A stretch of DNA of 8,029 nt from an uncultured Ruminococcus sp. (GCA_902783535.1 CACZRJ010000126.1:1-8029); one strand, 5' to 3'. Counted from the first letter of the stretch, positions 1-6,257 are shown. Numbers and translations are program-made. Notes: a model not told the origin generated them from the letters alone.

Positions 1-809
1 CCGACATGGCGGACGGCACGAAGGAATGCGGCAGGATCGCGGGAGACATATCGATCCAGGACGTCTCCTTCGGATATTCCGCCGCGGAGCCCGTACTGAA
101 ACATATCTCGCTCGACATCCATCCGGGAGACTTCATCGGACTGGTCGGAAGGAGCGGCGTCGGCAAAACGACGATGATCAATCTGATCATCCGGATGTAC
201 GACGTGACGGACGGAAGAATCCTTCTGGACGGAGAGGACATCCGCTCCTACAGGGCGTCCGACATCCGGTCTCAGGTCGGGATCGTTCTGCAGGAAACCT
301 ACCTGTTCAACGGAACGGTCTATTCCAATATCGCCTACGCGAAACCCGGAGCCACCCGCGACGAGGTGATACGCGCGTCGAAACTGGCGGGCGCGCACGG
401 CTTTATCATGAAACTGCCCGACGGATACAACACATACGTCGGCGCGCGCGGAAACACCCTTTCCGGCGGAGAAAAGCAAAGGATCGCGATTGCCCGGGCG
501 GTGCTCAGGAACCCGCGGCTGCTGATTCTGGACGAGGCCACGTCGTCGCTCGACACGGATACGGAGAAGCAGATCCAGGACGCGCTCGCGGGACTGTCCG
601 CCGGACGTACGACGGTCGCCATCGCGCATAGACTGTCCACGCTCCGGAACGCGACCAAGCTGGCGGTTTTCGAAAAAGGCGAGCTGGAAGAACTCGGAAC
701 GCATCAGGAACTGATGGACCTGCAGGGACGGTACTACCGTCTGGTCATGGCACAGCGGGAAATGAACAGAATGGCAGGGGCGGAAGAGGCGACGCCGGAA
801 GGCGAATGA
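1..809 (+). CDS. ABC exporter ATP-binding/permease protein, C-terminal nucleotide-binding domain (5' partial)
   Basis: This is the ATPase domain of an ABC exporter, which hydrolyses ATP at the cytoplasmic membrane to drive substrate export. Numbering from the first visible Met (base 6), the ABC motifs occur in order: A-loop Tyr24, Walker A GRSGVGKT (48-55), Q-loop Gln96, signature LSGGEKQ (152-158), Walker B LLILDEAT (172-179), D-loop SSLD (180-183) and H-loop His208. All catalytic residues are present. The frame is open to the left edge and no ribosome binding site is visible, so the Met at base 6 is probably internal. The domain begins without transmembrane helices, which fits a half-transporter whose membrane domain lies upstream, outside the window. 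The short hydrophilic tail after the H-loop is usual for exporters. The substrate cannot be told from this part. A stand-alone ATPase subunit is possible but less likely, given the type I exporter style of motifs. Confidence 0.93.
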   Translation, partial: DMADGTKECGRIAGDISIQDVSFGYSAAEPVLKHISLDIHPGDFIGLVGRSGVGKTTMINLIIRMYDVTDGRILLDGEDIRSYRASDIRSQVGIVLQETYLFNGTVYSNIAYAKPGATRDEVIRASKLAGAHGFIMKLPDGYNTYVGARGNTLSGGEKQRIAIARAVLRNPRLLILDEATSSLDTDTEKQIQDALAGLSAGRTTVAIAHRLSTLRNATKLAVFEKGELEELGTHQELMDLQGRYYRLVMAQREMNRMAGAEEATPEGE

Positions 810-813
810 CGGC

Positions 814-867
814 CGCCGCGCGAAAAACAATCAAACGATTTGAAAGAAAGGACGCGGCGCTGCCGCG
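814..867 (+). promoter_or_regulatory. Alternative GC hairpins in the leader before glycyl-tRNA synthetase
   Basis: In the 75-base gap between the ABC gene and the synthetase, CGCGGC (853-858) can pair perfectly with GCCGCG (862-867) around a 3-base loop. The same left arm, extended to CGCGGCG (853-859), can instead pair with CGCCGCG (814-820). The two structures exclude each other and lie just before the ribosome binding site at 873-880. No U-tract follows, so this is not a terminator. The gap is far too short for a T-box. I see no convincing promoter in the gap, so the synthetase may be transcribed from upstream. In GC-rich sequence, such pairing could be chance. Confidence 0.3.
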
Positions 868-884
868 CATAAAGAGGTGAAACG

Positions 885-2291
885 ATGATGAACAATCAGG
901 AAAAAACGATGGATAAGATCGTCGCTTTCTGCAAAGGACGGGGCTTTGTCTACAGCGGGAGCGAAATCTACGGCGGACTTGCGAACGCCTGGGACTACGG
1001 CCCGCTCGGCGTGGAGTTCAAGAACAATATCAAGAACGCTTGGCGGAAGAAGTTTGTTCAGGAATGCCCCTACAACGTCGGGCTGGATTCGGCCATCCTG
1101 ATGAATCCGCAGGTTTGGGTCGCGTCCGGGCACGTGACGACCTTCAACGACCCGCTGATCGACTGCAGAAGCTGCAAGATGCGGCACCGCGCCGACAAAC
1201 TGATCGAGGACTACAACGCGGAGCACGGGATCACGGACGTTTCCGTGGAGGCAATGTCCGACGACGAGATGATGAAGTATATCCGCGAGCAGCAGATCGC
1301 CTGCCCGGGATGCGGAAAGAGCGACTTTACGGACATCCGGAAGTTCAATCTGATGTTCAAGACGTTCCAGGGCGTCACGGAGGACAATTCGTCTGCGGTC
1401 TATCTCAGACCAGAAACCGCGCAGGGCATTTTCGTGAATTTCAAAAACATTCAGAGAACGACCCGCAAGAAGATCCCGTTCGGCGTCGGACAGGTCGGGA
1501 AGTCCTTCCGGAACGAGATCACCCCCGGCAACTTTATTTTCCGCATCAGGGAATTCGAGCAGATGGAACTCGAGTTCTTCTGCAAGCCCGGGACCGAACT
1601 CGAATGGTTCGATTACTGGAAGAACTATTGCCATCAGTGGCTTCTGTCGCTCGGACTGCGCGACGAGAATCTGCGGACGCGCGATCACGATCCGGCTGAA
1701 CTCGCCTTCTATTCCAACGCGACGACGGACTTCGAATTCATGTTCCCGTTCGGATGGGGCGAACTGTGGGGCGTCGCTTCCCGTACGGACTACGACCTGA
1801 CGCAGCATCAGAAGGTCTCCGGGCAGGATCTGTCCTACTTCGATCCCGAAACGAACGAGCACTACATCCCTTACGTGATCGAGCCCTCGCTCGGCGCGGA
1901 CCGCGTCGCGCTCGCTTTCCTGGTCGACGCGTATGACGAGGAAAACATCGGAACCGAGGACAAGCCGGACGTTCGGACGGTCCTCCATCTCCATCCCGCG
2001 CTGGCGCCCTTCAAAGCCGCGGTGCTTCCGCTTTCGAAGAAGCTTGCGGAGCCTGCGACGGAGATCTACGAAGAACTTTCCAAACATTTCCTCGTCGACT
2101 ACGACGAAGCGGGGTCCATCGGAAAACGGTATCGCCGCGAAGACGAGATCGGGACGCCGATGTGCATCACGTTCGACTTCGACAGCCTGGAGGATCACTG
2201 CGTGACCGTCCGGGACAGGGATACGATGGAACAGATCCGGATCCCGATCGACTCGCTGAAGCAGGAGATCGAAAAACGGATCGCATTCTGA
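885..2291 (+). CDS. glyQS: Glycine--tRNA ligase, single-chain alpha2 type
   Basis: This cytosolic class II aminoacyl-tRNA synthetase activates glycine with ATP and charges tRNA-Gly. The 468-residue length fits the dimeric single-polypeptide form, as opposed to the alpha2/beta2 GlyQ+GlyS form. Motif 1 lies around residues 29-58 (start GGLANAWDYGPLG). Two CxxC pairs (Cys94/Cys97 and Cys140/Cys143) form the expected zinc site. RPETAQGIF (175-183) and motif 2 FRNE (208-211), with ATP-contacting Arg209, are intact, as is motif 3 EPSLGADR (333-340). Residues from about 365 to the end form the anticodon-binding domain (LHPALAPFKAAVLPL, then DYDEAGSIGKRYRR). The first of two consecutive ATGs is used; AGAGGTGA (873-880) sits at normal spacing before it, and starting at 888 would change little. 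Clostridial synthetase genes are often T-box controlled, but there is no room for one here. The 455-residue frame on the opposite strand is a GC-driven shadow. Confidence 0.98.
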   Translation: MMNNQEKTMDKIVAFCKGRGFVYSGSEIYGGLANAWDYGPLGVEFKNNIKNAWRKKFVQECPYNVGLDSAILMNPQVWVASGHVTTFNDPLIDCRSCKMRHRADKLIEDYNAEHGITDVSVEAMSDDEMMKYIREQQIACPGCGKSDFTDIRKFNLMFKTFQGVTEDNSSAVYLRPETAQGIFVNFKNIQRTTRKKIPFGVGQVGKSFRNEITPGNFIFRIREFEQMELEFFCKPGTELEWFDYWKNYCHQWLLSLGLRDENLRTRDHDPAELAFYSNATTDFEFMFPFGWGELWGVASRTDYDLTQHQKVSGQDLSYFDPETNEHYIPYVIEPSLGADRVALAFLVDAYDEENIGTEDKPDVRTVLHLHPALAPFKAAVLPLSKKLAEPATEIYEELSKHFLVDYDEAGSIGKRYRREDEIGTPMCITFDFDSLEDHCVTVRDRDTMEQIRIPIDSLKQEIEKRIAF

Positions 2292-2301
2292 GAAAACGAC
2301 G

Positions 2302-2336
2302 CCGGCCCTTTCCCCTGGAGAGGGCCGGTTCGCCTT
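2302..2336 (+). terminator. Probable intrinsic terminator or attenuator after glyQS
   Basis: CCGGCCCT (2302-2309) pairs perfectly with AGGGCCGG (2321-2328). Weaker inner pairing shortens the loop to a few bases. The stem starts about ten bases after the synthetase stop and is followed by TTCGCCTT rather than a clean U-tract. Termination is therefore likely partial, which would allow read-through into the ligase gene 20 bases downstream, for which I see no clear promoter of its own. Confidence 0.6.
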
Positions 2337-2356
2337 GAAAAGAGGAATTTCAATTC

Positions 2357-3067
2357 ATGATCATCGAGCGTCATCAGTCCATCGGTTCAACGAACGACCG
2401 CGCGAAAGAACTTGCTGCGTCCGGCGTGCGGGACGTCTGCGTCGTCGCGGACAGCCAGACGTGCGGCCGCGGCCGCATGGGCAGGTCCTTCTTTTCGCCC
2501 CCGGGGACGGGTCTGTATGTCTCGTTCGTCCTTCCTCCGGAAGACCTTTCCATGCTGACCGTATCCGCCGCCGTTTTTACGGCGCGCGCGGTGGAAAAGA
2601 CGATCGGAACACAGGTCGGTATCAAGTGGGTCAATGACCTCCTGCTTTGCGGGAAGAAGATCTGCGGCATTCTCGCAGAGGGCGTTTTCTGTCCCGGAGA
2701 AGGCATTCCGTACGCGGTGGTCGGCATCGGGATCAACGTTCTGAAAGCGGACTTCCCGGAATCCATTCGCGAAACGGCGGGTGACATCGAGTCGCTTTCC
2801 GGGATCAAGCCGGACAAAGAGGAGCTTCTGAGCCGCCTGATCGCGGAATTCGAGAACGGCGCGCATGCGTCAAGGCGGGACATCCTCGGGGAATACAGGT
2901 CCAGAAGCGTCGTCCTCGGAAAAGAGATCCGCGTTTTCCGCGGAACCGAGTCATATGCCGCGACCGCCCTGTCCGTCGACGACAACGGAGGGCTGTGGGT
3001 CAGTCGGGAAGGGGAACGGATCCTTCTGCAGAGCGGGGAGGTCTCGATCCGGATCCCGCAGGAGTAA
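2357..3067 (+). CDS. birA: Biotin--[acetyl-CoA-carboxylase] ligase, monofunctional
   Basis: This cytosolic enzyme makes biotinyl-5'-AMP from biotin and ATP and transfers biotin to the carrier lysine of carboxylases such as acetyl-CoA carboxylase. Family motifs in order are the N-terminal STN (11-13), the adenylate-binding loop GRGRMGR (37-43), KWVNDLL (90-96), KICGILAE (101-108) and GIGIN (123-127). A small beta-barrel C-terminal domain follows from about residue 187 (GKEIRVFRGTESYAATALS). At 236 residues it begins directly with the catalytic domain. It lacks the winged-helix DNA-binding domain of bifunctional BirA, so it should not act as the biotin operon repressor. The start is supported by AGAGGA (2341-2346) ten bases upstream. 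The gene follows glyQS in the same direction and ends at a strong convergent terminator. No biotin synthesis or carboxylase genes are in view. Confidence 0.96.
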   Translation: MIIERHQSIGSTNDRAKELAASGVRDVCVVADSQTCGRGRMGRSFFSPPGTGLYVSFVLPPEDLSMLTVSAAVFTARAVEKTIGTQVGIKWVNDLLLCGKKICGILAEGVFCPGEGIPYAVVGIGINVLKADFPESIRETAGDIESLSGIKPDKEELLSRLIAEFENGAHASRRDILGEYRSRSVVLGKEIRVFRGTESYAATALSVDDNGGLWVSREGERILLQSGEVSIRIPQE

Positions 3068-3082
3068 GCCGGCAAAAGGAAA

Positions 3083-3116
3083 ACAGGCGTCTGCGTTCGG
3101 CAGGCGCCTGTCTTTT
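3083..3116. terminator. Bidirectional intrinsic terminator between convergent birA and the flavoprotein gene
   Basis: A 12-bp stem pairs 3083-3094 with 3100-3111 (one G-U pair) around the loop GTTCG. On the plus strand it is followed by CTTTT (3112-3116). On the minus strand the stem is followed by the complement of GCAAAAGGAAA (3072-3082), giving a T-rich tail. It sits between the birA stop at 3067 and the flavoprotein stop at 3125, so one stem-loop can end both transcripts. Confidence 0.88.
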
Positions 3117-3124
3117 CGGTTCGG

Positions 3125-4681
3125 TCACGCTTTTTCCTTGTCTTTTTCTTCGTGGTATTCCTTTTCGGTATTGACGTTCCAGACCGGTGTCCGGTCGGCC
3201 GAACCGTCTTTGATGCAGCGGACGGCTTCGATCGCGGTCATCATGGAGTGATCCATGTTGTTGTACCGGTGCTGTCCGTTCCGGCCGATGCAGAAGAGGT
3301 TTTCGATTCCGTCGAGATAGGAGCGGACGCTGTCGAAGTGCTCATAGGAGCCGAAGTATGCCGGATAGGCCTTCTTGACCTTCTCCCTGTGCGCGTCCAG
3401 GACGTCTTCCTTCCGGATGACGCCGATGTGCTCCAGTTCGTCCGAAGCGAAGCTGATGAACTGATCGTCCGGCATGTTCCAGAGATCGTCGTTTTCAGAG
3501 CAGAAATATTCCAACCCGATCCAGACGGTCTTTTCCGGGTCCTCAAGCATGTACGGAGACCAGTTGTTGAAGATCTGGAGCCGGCCGAGCTTGACGTCCC
3601 GTTCCTGGATATAGATCCAGGTGTCGGGGACGATGTTTCCGACGGTTCTGATCTTCGTCTGGTTCTGGATCTGCAGTTTGTTCACCAGCAGTCCGACGGT
3701 GATGAAGTCGCGGTAGGGCAGCGCCGATGCGGTTTCGTAAACGTCAGAAGGAACGTTTTCCTTGCCGATGCCCTCGACGAGGTCTTTTACCGGCATGGAG
3801 GAGAGATAGTAGTCGCCGGAGACCGAAGTCCCGTCTTCAAGGACCAGGCGCTCGATCTTCGAACCGTTCAGAACGACCTTCCGGACGGGGGAGTTCATGC
3901 GGATCTCTCCGCCTTTGCTCCGGACGATGTCGGCGAGCGTTTCCCAAAGCTGCCCCGGTCCGTATTTCGGATAGGAGAACTGCTCGATCAGAGAGGTCTC
4001 CACCTTGGCGTTCTTTTTGCGGAAGGGCTTCGAGATCGCGTCGGCGAGCGCTTTCCAGAGCGAAAGGCCCTTGACTCTCTGCGCGCCCCAGTCGGCGGAC
4101 AGTTCCTTCGGGTCTACGCCCCAGAGCTTTGTTGTGTAGTCCTCGAAGAACATTTCGTAGAGCGGCTTGCCGAAACGGTTGATATAGAAGTTCGCCAGAT
4201 TGTCCTCCGGCAGTTTGCGGAAGCAGGATTTGAGGTATCCGAATCCGGCTCTGAAAGTGTTTTTGAAGCCCATGTTGCGGAAGGTTTCCGCGCTCATTGA
4301 GATCGGATACTTGAAGAACTTTTTCAGAAAATAAATGCGGGAAACGCGGTCGCGTATCAGCATGACGCGGTCTTCCGTCTCCGGATCGGGTCCGCCCGCG
4401 GCGAACGGCTTTTCGCGCCCGAGCAGCCTGTCGTCCTTGGCTGGAGCGCCCTGGGTCGGCATGATCTCCGCCCAGAGCCGGTTGACGTCCTCGACTTTTG
4501 AGAAAAAGCGGTGCCCGCCGATGTCCATGCGGTTGCCGTTGTAGCGGACGGTCCGGGAAATGCCGCCGATCGTGTCGCTTTCCTCCAGAATGACCGGATG
4601 GATGTCGGTGTGATTCAGCAGTTCGTATGCGGCCGTCAGCCCGGCCGGGCCGGCGCCGATGATGATTGCGGTCTTAGCCAT
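3125..4681 (-). CDS. FAD-dependent oxidoreductase, UDP-galactopyranose mutase / amine-oxidase-like
   Basis: This is a 518-residue flavoprotein. The N-terminal FAD-binding Rossmann motif is GAGPAGL (9-15), with acidic residues at 33-34 closing the second strand for the adenosine ribose. GGISRTV (39-45) and GGHRFFSK (55-62) follow; these are typical of the UDP-galactopyranose mutase / protoporphyrinogen-oxidase-like branch. A C-terminal FAD segment, FCIGRNGQHRYNN (463-475), leads into a helix DHSMMTAIEAV. There is no signal peptide or obvious membrane helix, although residues 118-128 are basic and aromatic. The substrate is not identifiable. The overlap of its start with the end of the GtrA gene suggests work on a lipid-linked or nucleotide sugar, which is inference. 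A true UGM is usually nearer 370-400 residues, so I do not call it glf. The hydrophilic tail EEKDKEKA is probably disordered. It is the third gene of the leftward operon and ends at the bidirectional terminator. The long plus-strand frame opposite is a shadow. Confidence 0.88.
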   Translation of the reverse strand: MAKTAIIIGAGPAGLTAAYELLNHTDIHPVILEESDTIGGISRTVRYNGNRMDIGGHRFFSKVEDVNRLWAEIMPTQGAPAKDDRLLGREKPFAAGGPDPETEDRVMLIRDRVSRIYFLKKFFKYPISMSAETFRNMGFKNTFRAGFGYLKSCFRKLPEDNLANFYINRFGKPLYEMFFEDYTTKLWGVDPKELSADWGAQRVKGLSLWKALADAISKPFRKKNAKVETSLIEQFSYPKYGPGQLWETLADIVRSKGGEIRMNSPVRKVVLNGSKIERLVLEDGTSVSGDYYLSSMPVKDLVEGIGKENVPSDVYETASALPYRDFITVGLLVNKLQIQNQTKIRTVGNIVPDTWIYIQERDVKLGRLQIFNNWSPYMLEDPEKTVWIGLEYFCSENDDLWNMPDDQFISFASDELEHIGVIRKEDVLDAHREKVKKAYPAYFGSYEHFDSVRSYLDGIENLFCIGRNGQHRYNNMDHSMMTAIEAVRCIKDGSADRTPVWNVNTEKEYHEEKDKEKA

Positions 4682-5171
4682 TGGTTTCCTCCTTTTCGCC
4701 GGCGTCTTCCGGCGAAACCTTTTTCTCGCGGACGAAGAATTTCCGCCCGATATAATTCCATGCAGTGACGGGGATTGCGATGATGATGTTGTAGATCAGC
4801 TCTTTCGTGTCGCCGCCTTCGAACAGAAGGATGCAGAGCTGGTTTCCTCCGATGCTCAGCGCGAGTCCGATGATGCCGACCACGGTGAATTCAATGAACG
4901 CGCGGGCGGTCCGGCTTTTCTTCTTCTGCGACTCGGACGTGAATACGAGGTACATGGAGATGAAGTTGTTGATCAGCAGTCCGACGAGAAATCCGACGAG
5001 AACGGAGATCATGTTGCGGACGTCCTTGACGATCCACCAGCTTCCGAGATCCGGGAGGATCAGGGAATTGAACAGGAAGAACGCGAGCTTGTCGAACAGA
5101 AACGCCGTTCCTCCCGCGAAAAGATAGCGGACGAGCTCCATGCTCCAGAGTTTTTTGATCAATCGAATCAT
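4674..5171 (-). CDS. GtrA family membrane protein
   Basis: This is a 165-residue protein with four predicted membrane helices, at about 14-36, 53-77, 92-114 and 124-143, and charged loops between them. Family signs are the N-terminal RYLFAGGTAFLFD (15-27), the NNFISMYLVF stretch (68-77) and the closing WNYIGRKFFV (138-147), followed by a charged, disordered tail. GtrA proteins are thought to help move undecaprenyl-linked sugars across the cytoplasmic membrane, classically in O-antigen glucosylation; other members serve teichoic acid or wall polysaccharide decoration. No glycosyltransferase is in view, so its partner is unknown. The start has AAGGAAA about ten bases upstream on the minus strand. 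The gene begins 22 bases after the ung stop, and its last 8 bases overlap the flavoprotein start, which suggests translational coupling. Confidence 0.92.
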   Translation of the reverse strand: MIRLIKKLWSMELVRYLFAGGTAFLFDKLAFFLFNSLILPDLGSWWIVKDVRNMISVLVGFLVGLLINNFISMYLVFTSESQKKKSRTARAFIEFTVVGIIGLALSIGGNQLCILLFEGGDTKELIYNIIIAIPVTAWNYIGRKFFVREKKVSPEDAGEKEETNG

Positions 5172-5193
5172 GAGATGTTTCCTTTCCGCCCTT

Positions 5194-5853
5194 CTAGAGC
5201 CGCCAGTCGATCGCTCTGTCTCCGAGAAAACGGTTGCAGGCGGAAAAATGGCCGCAACCGAAGAATCCTCTGCAGGAGAGCGGGCTCGGATGCGCGGATT
5301 CCAGCACGAGATGGCGGGGATTTGTGATCAGCGGCTTTTTGCTTTTCGCGTAATTTCCCCAAAGCAGGAAGCAGACAGGCTCGTCTTTTTCGTTTACCAG
5401 AGAGATCGCACGGTCGGTGAAAGTTTCCCATCCTTTTCCGCGATGGCTGCCGGCCTGTCCTTCGCGAACGGTCAGCACGCTGTTCAGAAGCAGAACGCCC
5501 CGTTTCGCCCACGGCGTCAGGTCGCCGGTCGACGGCACGGGAATGCCGAGCTCATCCTTCAGTTCCTTGTAAATGTTGAGAAGAGAGGGAGGAATCTCGA
5601 CGCCTTCGCGAACGGAAAAGCAGAGTCCGTGCGCCTGCCCGGCGCCGTGATACGGGTCCTGCCCGAGGATGACGACTTTGACGTCCTTGTAGTCGGTCAG
5701 CCTGAATGCCGCGAACAGGTCGTCCATCGGAGGGAAAATGCGGTACCGCCCGCTTCTGTATTCGCCGATCAAAAAAGCGCGGAGCGCCTGGTAATATGGC
5801 TTGTCGTATTCCGGGGCGAGAAGGGCGTCCCACCCGTTTCCGAAATGAAACAT
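5194..5853 (-). CDS. ung: Uracil-DNA glycosylase, family 1
   Basis: This enzyme removes uracil from DNA, arising from cytosine deamination or dUTP incorporation, and so starts base excision repair in the cytosol. The 219-residue length is normal for Ung. The water-activating loop GQDPYHG (64-70) carries catalytic Asp66, followed by GQAHGLCFSV (72-81), which includes the uracil-stacking Phe79. Asn124 in LLLNSVLTVREGQAGSH recognises uracil. The DNA-intercalation loop HPSPLS (188-193) carries the second catalytic residue, His188. The Gly-Phe-Phe that follows is also typical. The start is supported by a CGGAGAA ribosome binding site at good spacing and a strong promoter immediately upstream. It is the first gene of a leftward group with the GtrA and flavoprotein genes, with which it shares no evident function. 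Confidence 0.98.
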   Translation of the reverse strand: MFHFGNGWDALLAPEYDKPYYQALRAFLIGEYRSGRYRIFPPMDDLFAAFRLTDYKDVKVVILGQDPYHGAGQAHGLCFSVREGVEIPPSLLNIYKELKDELGIPVPSTGDLTPWAKRGVLLLNSVLTVREGQAGSHRGKGWETFTDRAISLVNEKDEPVCFLLWGNYAKSKKPLITNPRHLVLESAHPSPLSCRGFFGCGHFSACNRFLGDRAIDWRL

Positions 5854-5891
5854 GTCGTTTCTCCGTTTCGATGCGGCTTTTCTTCAAATGG

Positions 5892-5920
5892 ATTGTACCA
5901 CATTCTTCGCACAGATGCAA
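5892..5920 (-). promoter_or_regulatory. Sigma-A promoter with extended -10, driving ung-gtrA-flavoprotein
   Basis: Read on the minus strand, the -35 box is TTGCAT (5915-5920), the spacer is exactly 17 bases and the -10 box is TACAAT (5892-5897). The -10 is preceded by TGG, an extended -10 element. The predicted transcript starts near 5885 and reaches the ung ATG after a leader of roughly 30 bases. No other promoter is evident in the short gaps of the three-gene group. Confidence 0.8.
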
Positions 5921-5964
5921 GCCTAAAGTCGGCGACCGCGTCCGGGAGGGGAAGCAGGACGCAA

Positions 5965-5984
5965 ACTGAACGTTACTGTTCAGT
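5965..5984. promoter_or_regulatory. Candidate operator: 7-bp inverted repeat with 6-base spacer
   Basis: ACTGAAC (5965-5971) and its exact complement GTTCAGT (5978-5984) flank GTTACT. The site lies about 45 bases upstream of the leftward -35 box and 30 bases upstream of the rightward one. It is therefore centred between the divergent promoters and could affect either. The size and arrangement fit a dimeric repressor such as a TetR-type protein. The half-sites GAAC/GTTC resemble the Gram-positive LexA box, but the 6-base spacing does not match its usual 4. No regulator gene is in the window. Confidence 0.4.
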
Positions 5985-6013
5985 CAACTGAAATTTTTCT
6001 TGTCGATTTCTTA

Positions 6014-6042
6014 TTGACAAAACGGCGGGAAAAGGATAGTAT
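6014..6042 (+). promoter_or_regulatory. Probable sigma-A promoter for the mgtE transcript
   Basis: A perfect -35 box TTGACA (6014-6019) is followed by a 17-base spacer and TAGTAT (6037-6042), a 4-of-6 match to the -10 consensus. Transcription would start near 6049, leaving an mgtE leader of about 250 bases. A second TTGACA at 6042-6047 overlaps the -10 but has no good partner downstream. Confidence 0.65.
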
Positions 6043-6082
6043 TGACAGAGGAAGAAAACATACCGCAGGAGGTGAAAACTGA

Positions 6083-6193
6083 ATGGACGTTGGGCGAAGT
6101 AATGGCATAGAACCGCACAGTCTTTCGCGTTCCGGCTTCTCGGCCCGCTGTCCTTTCAGGGGTCCTTTCGGGCTTTTTGCGAAAGTGTTCTGA
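6083..6193 (+). CDS. Putative 36-residue leader peptide upstream of mgtE
   Basis: A short frame starts at ATG 6083, seven bases after AGGAGGTGA (6067-6075). That is the strongest Shine-Dalgarno in the window and better than the one for mgtE itself. It ends at TGA 6191-6193. The product starts MDVGRSNGIEPHSLSRSG and ends FGLFAKVF. It has no recognisable domain, signal peptide or homologue that I know of. It contains an Glu-Pro pair at 10-11 and further prolines at 24 and 28. The last third of the frame runs through the terminator-like hairpin at 6143-6178, so translation and hairpin formation would interfere. Proline- and acid-bearing leader peptides control magnesium transporter genes in enteric bacteria (mgtL, mgtP), but there is no sequence match to them. 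The alternative is a chance frame behind a purine-rich segment. The Shine-Dalgarno is the main support. Confidence 0.4.
   Translation: MDVGRSNGIEPHSLSRSGFSARCPFRGPFGLFAKVF
6122..6185 (+). promoter_or_regulatory. Candidate transcription attenuator in the mgtE leader
   Basis: GCCCG (6143-6147) can pair with CGGGC (6169-6173) just before TTTTT (6174-6178), a terminator-like arrangement. The competing stem CTTTCG (6165-6170) with CGAAAG (6180-6185) uses the right half of that terminator and excludes it. CTTTCGC (6122-6128) pairs perfectly with GCGAAAG (6179-6185) and would free the terminator again. GTCCTTTC occurs twice (6150-6157 and 6162-6169), giving further alternative partners for GAAAG. 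Only pairing was checked by eye; no energies were calculated. The terminator stem has only five strong pairs and a large loop, so it may be weak. Confidence 0.4.
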
Positions 6194-6199
6194 CCGGTT

Positions 6200-6218
6200 C
6201 CGGATCCCGGGCATCCGG
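6200..6218 (+). repeat. Small hairpin in the mgtE leader
   Basis: CCGGAT (6200-6205) pairs perfectly with ATCCGG (6213-6218) around a 7-base loop. An alternative register pairs ACCGG (6193-6197) with CCGGT (6215-6219). A longer-range pairing of AACCGC (6111-6116) with GCGGTT (6224-6229) could close the whole leader structure. No U-tract follows, so it is not a terminator. A role is not evident. Confidence 0.35.
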
Positions 6219-6257
6219 TGCATGCGGTTTTACGCCATACCTGACCTGATCATTTCC

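Noticed and set aside
831..2198. 455-residue open frame on the minus strand opposite glyQS
   Set aside because: It lies wholly antisense to a clear synthetase with all class II motifs. The translation is rich in Arg, Val, Asp and Leu without any domain, as expected from GC-rich third positions read backward.
2374..3075. 233-residue minus-strand frame opposite birA
   Set aside because: It mirrors a complete biotin ligase and has Ser/Arg/Pro-rich low-complexity content with no ribosome binding site or motif.
3152..4300. 382-residue open frame on the plus strand opposite the flavoprotein
   Set aside because: It is antisense to an intact FAD protein and has a low-complexity Val/Asp/Arg/Leu composition. 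Its only support is length.
5965..5984. LexA/SOS box controlling ung
   Set aside because: The half-sites GAAC/GTTC match, but the spacer is six bases instead of the usual four of the Gram-positive LexA box, and ung is not a standard SOS gene. I kept it as an unassigned operator.
5140..5991. 283-residue plus-strand frame opposite ung
   Set aside because: It is antisense to a complete uracil-DNA glycosylase, crosses the ung promoter and has no recognisable domain.
6011..6223. 70-residue minus-strand frame in the ung-mgtE gap
   Set aside because: It would run across the mgtE promoter and leader hairpins in antisense. It has no family features, and I saw no good ribosome binding site at its start.
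6060..6230. M-box or other known riboswitch before mgtE
   Set aside because: I compared the conserved M-box strands from memory and none fit. I also saw no match to the ydaO, yybP-ykoY or T-box cores. A covariance search would be decisive.
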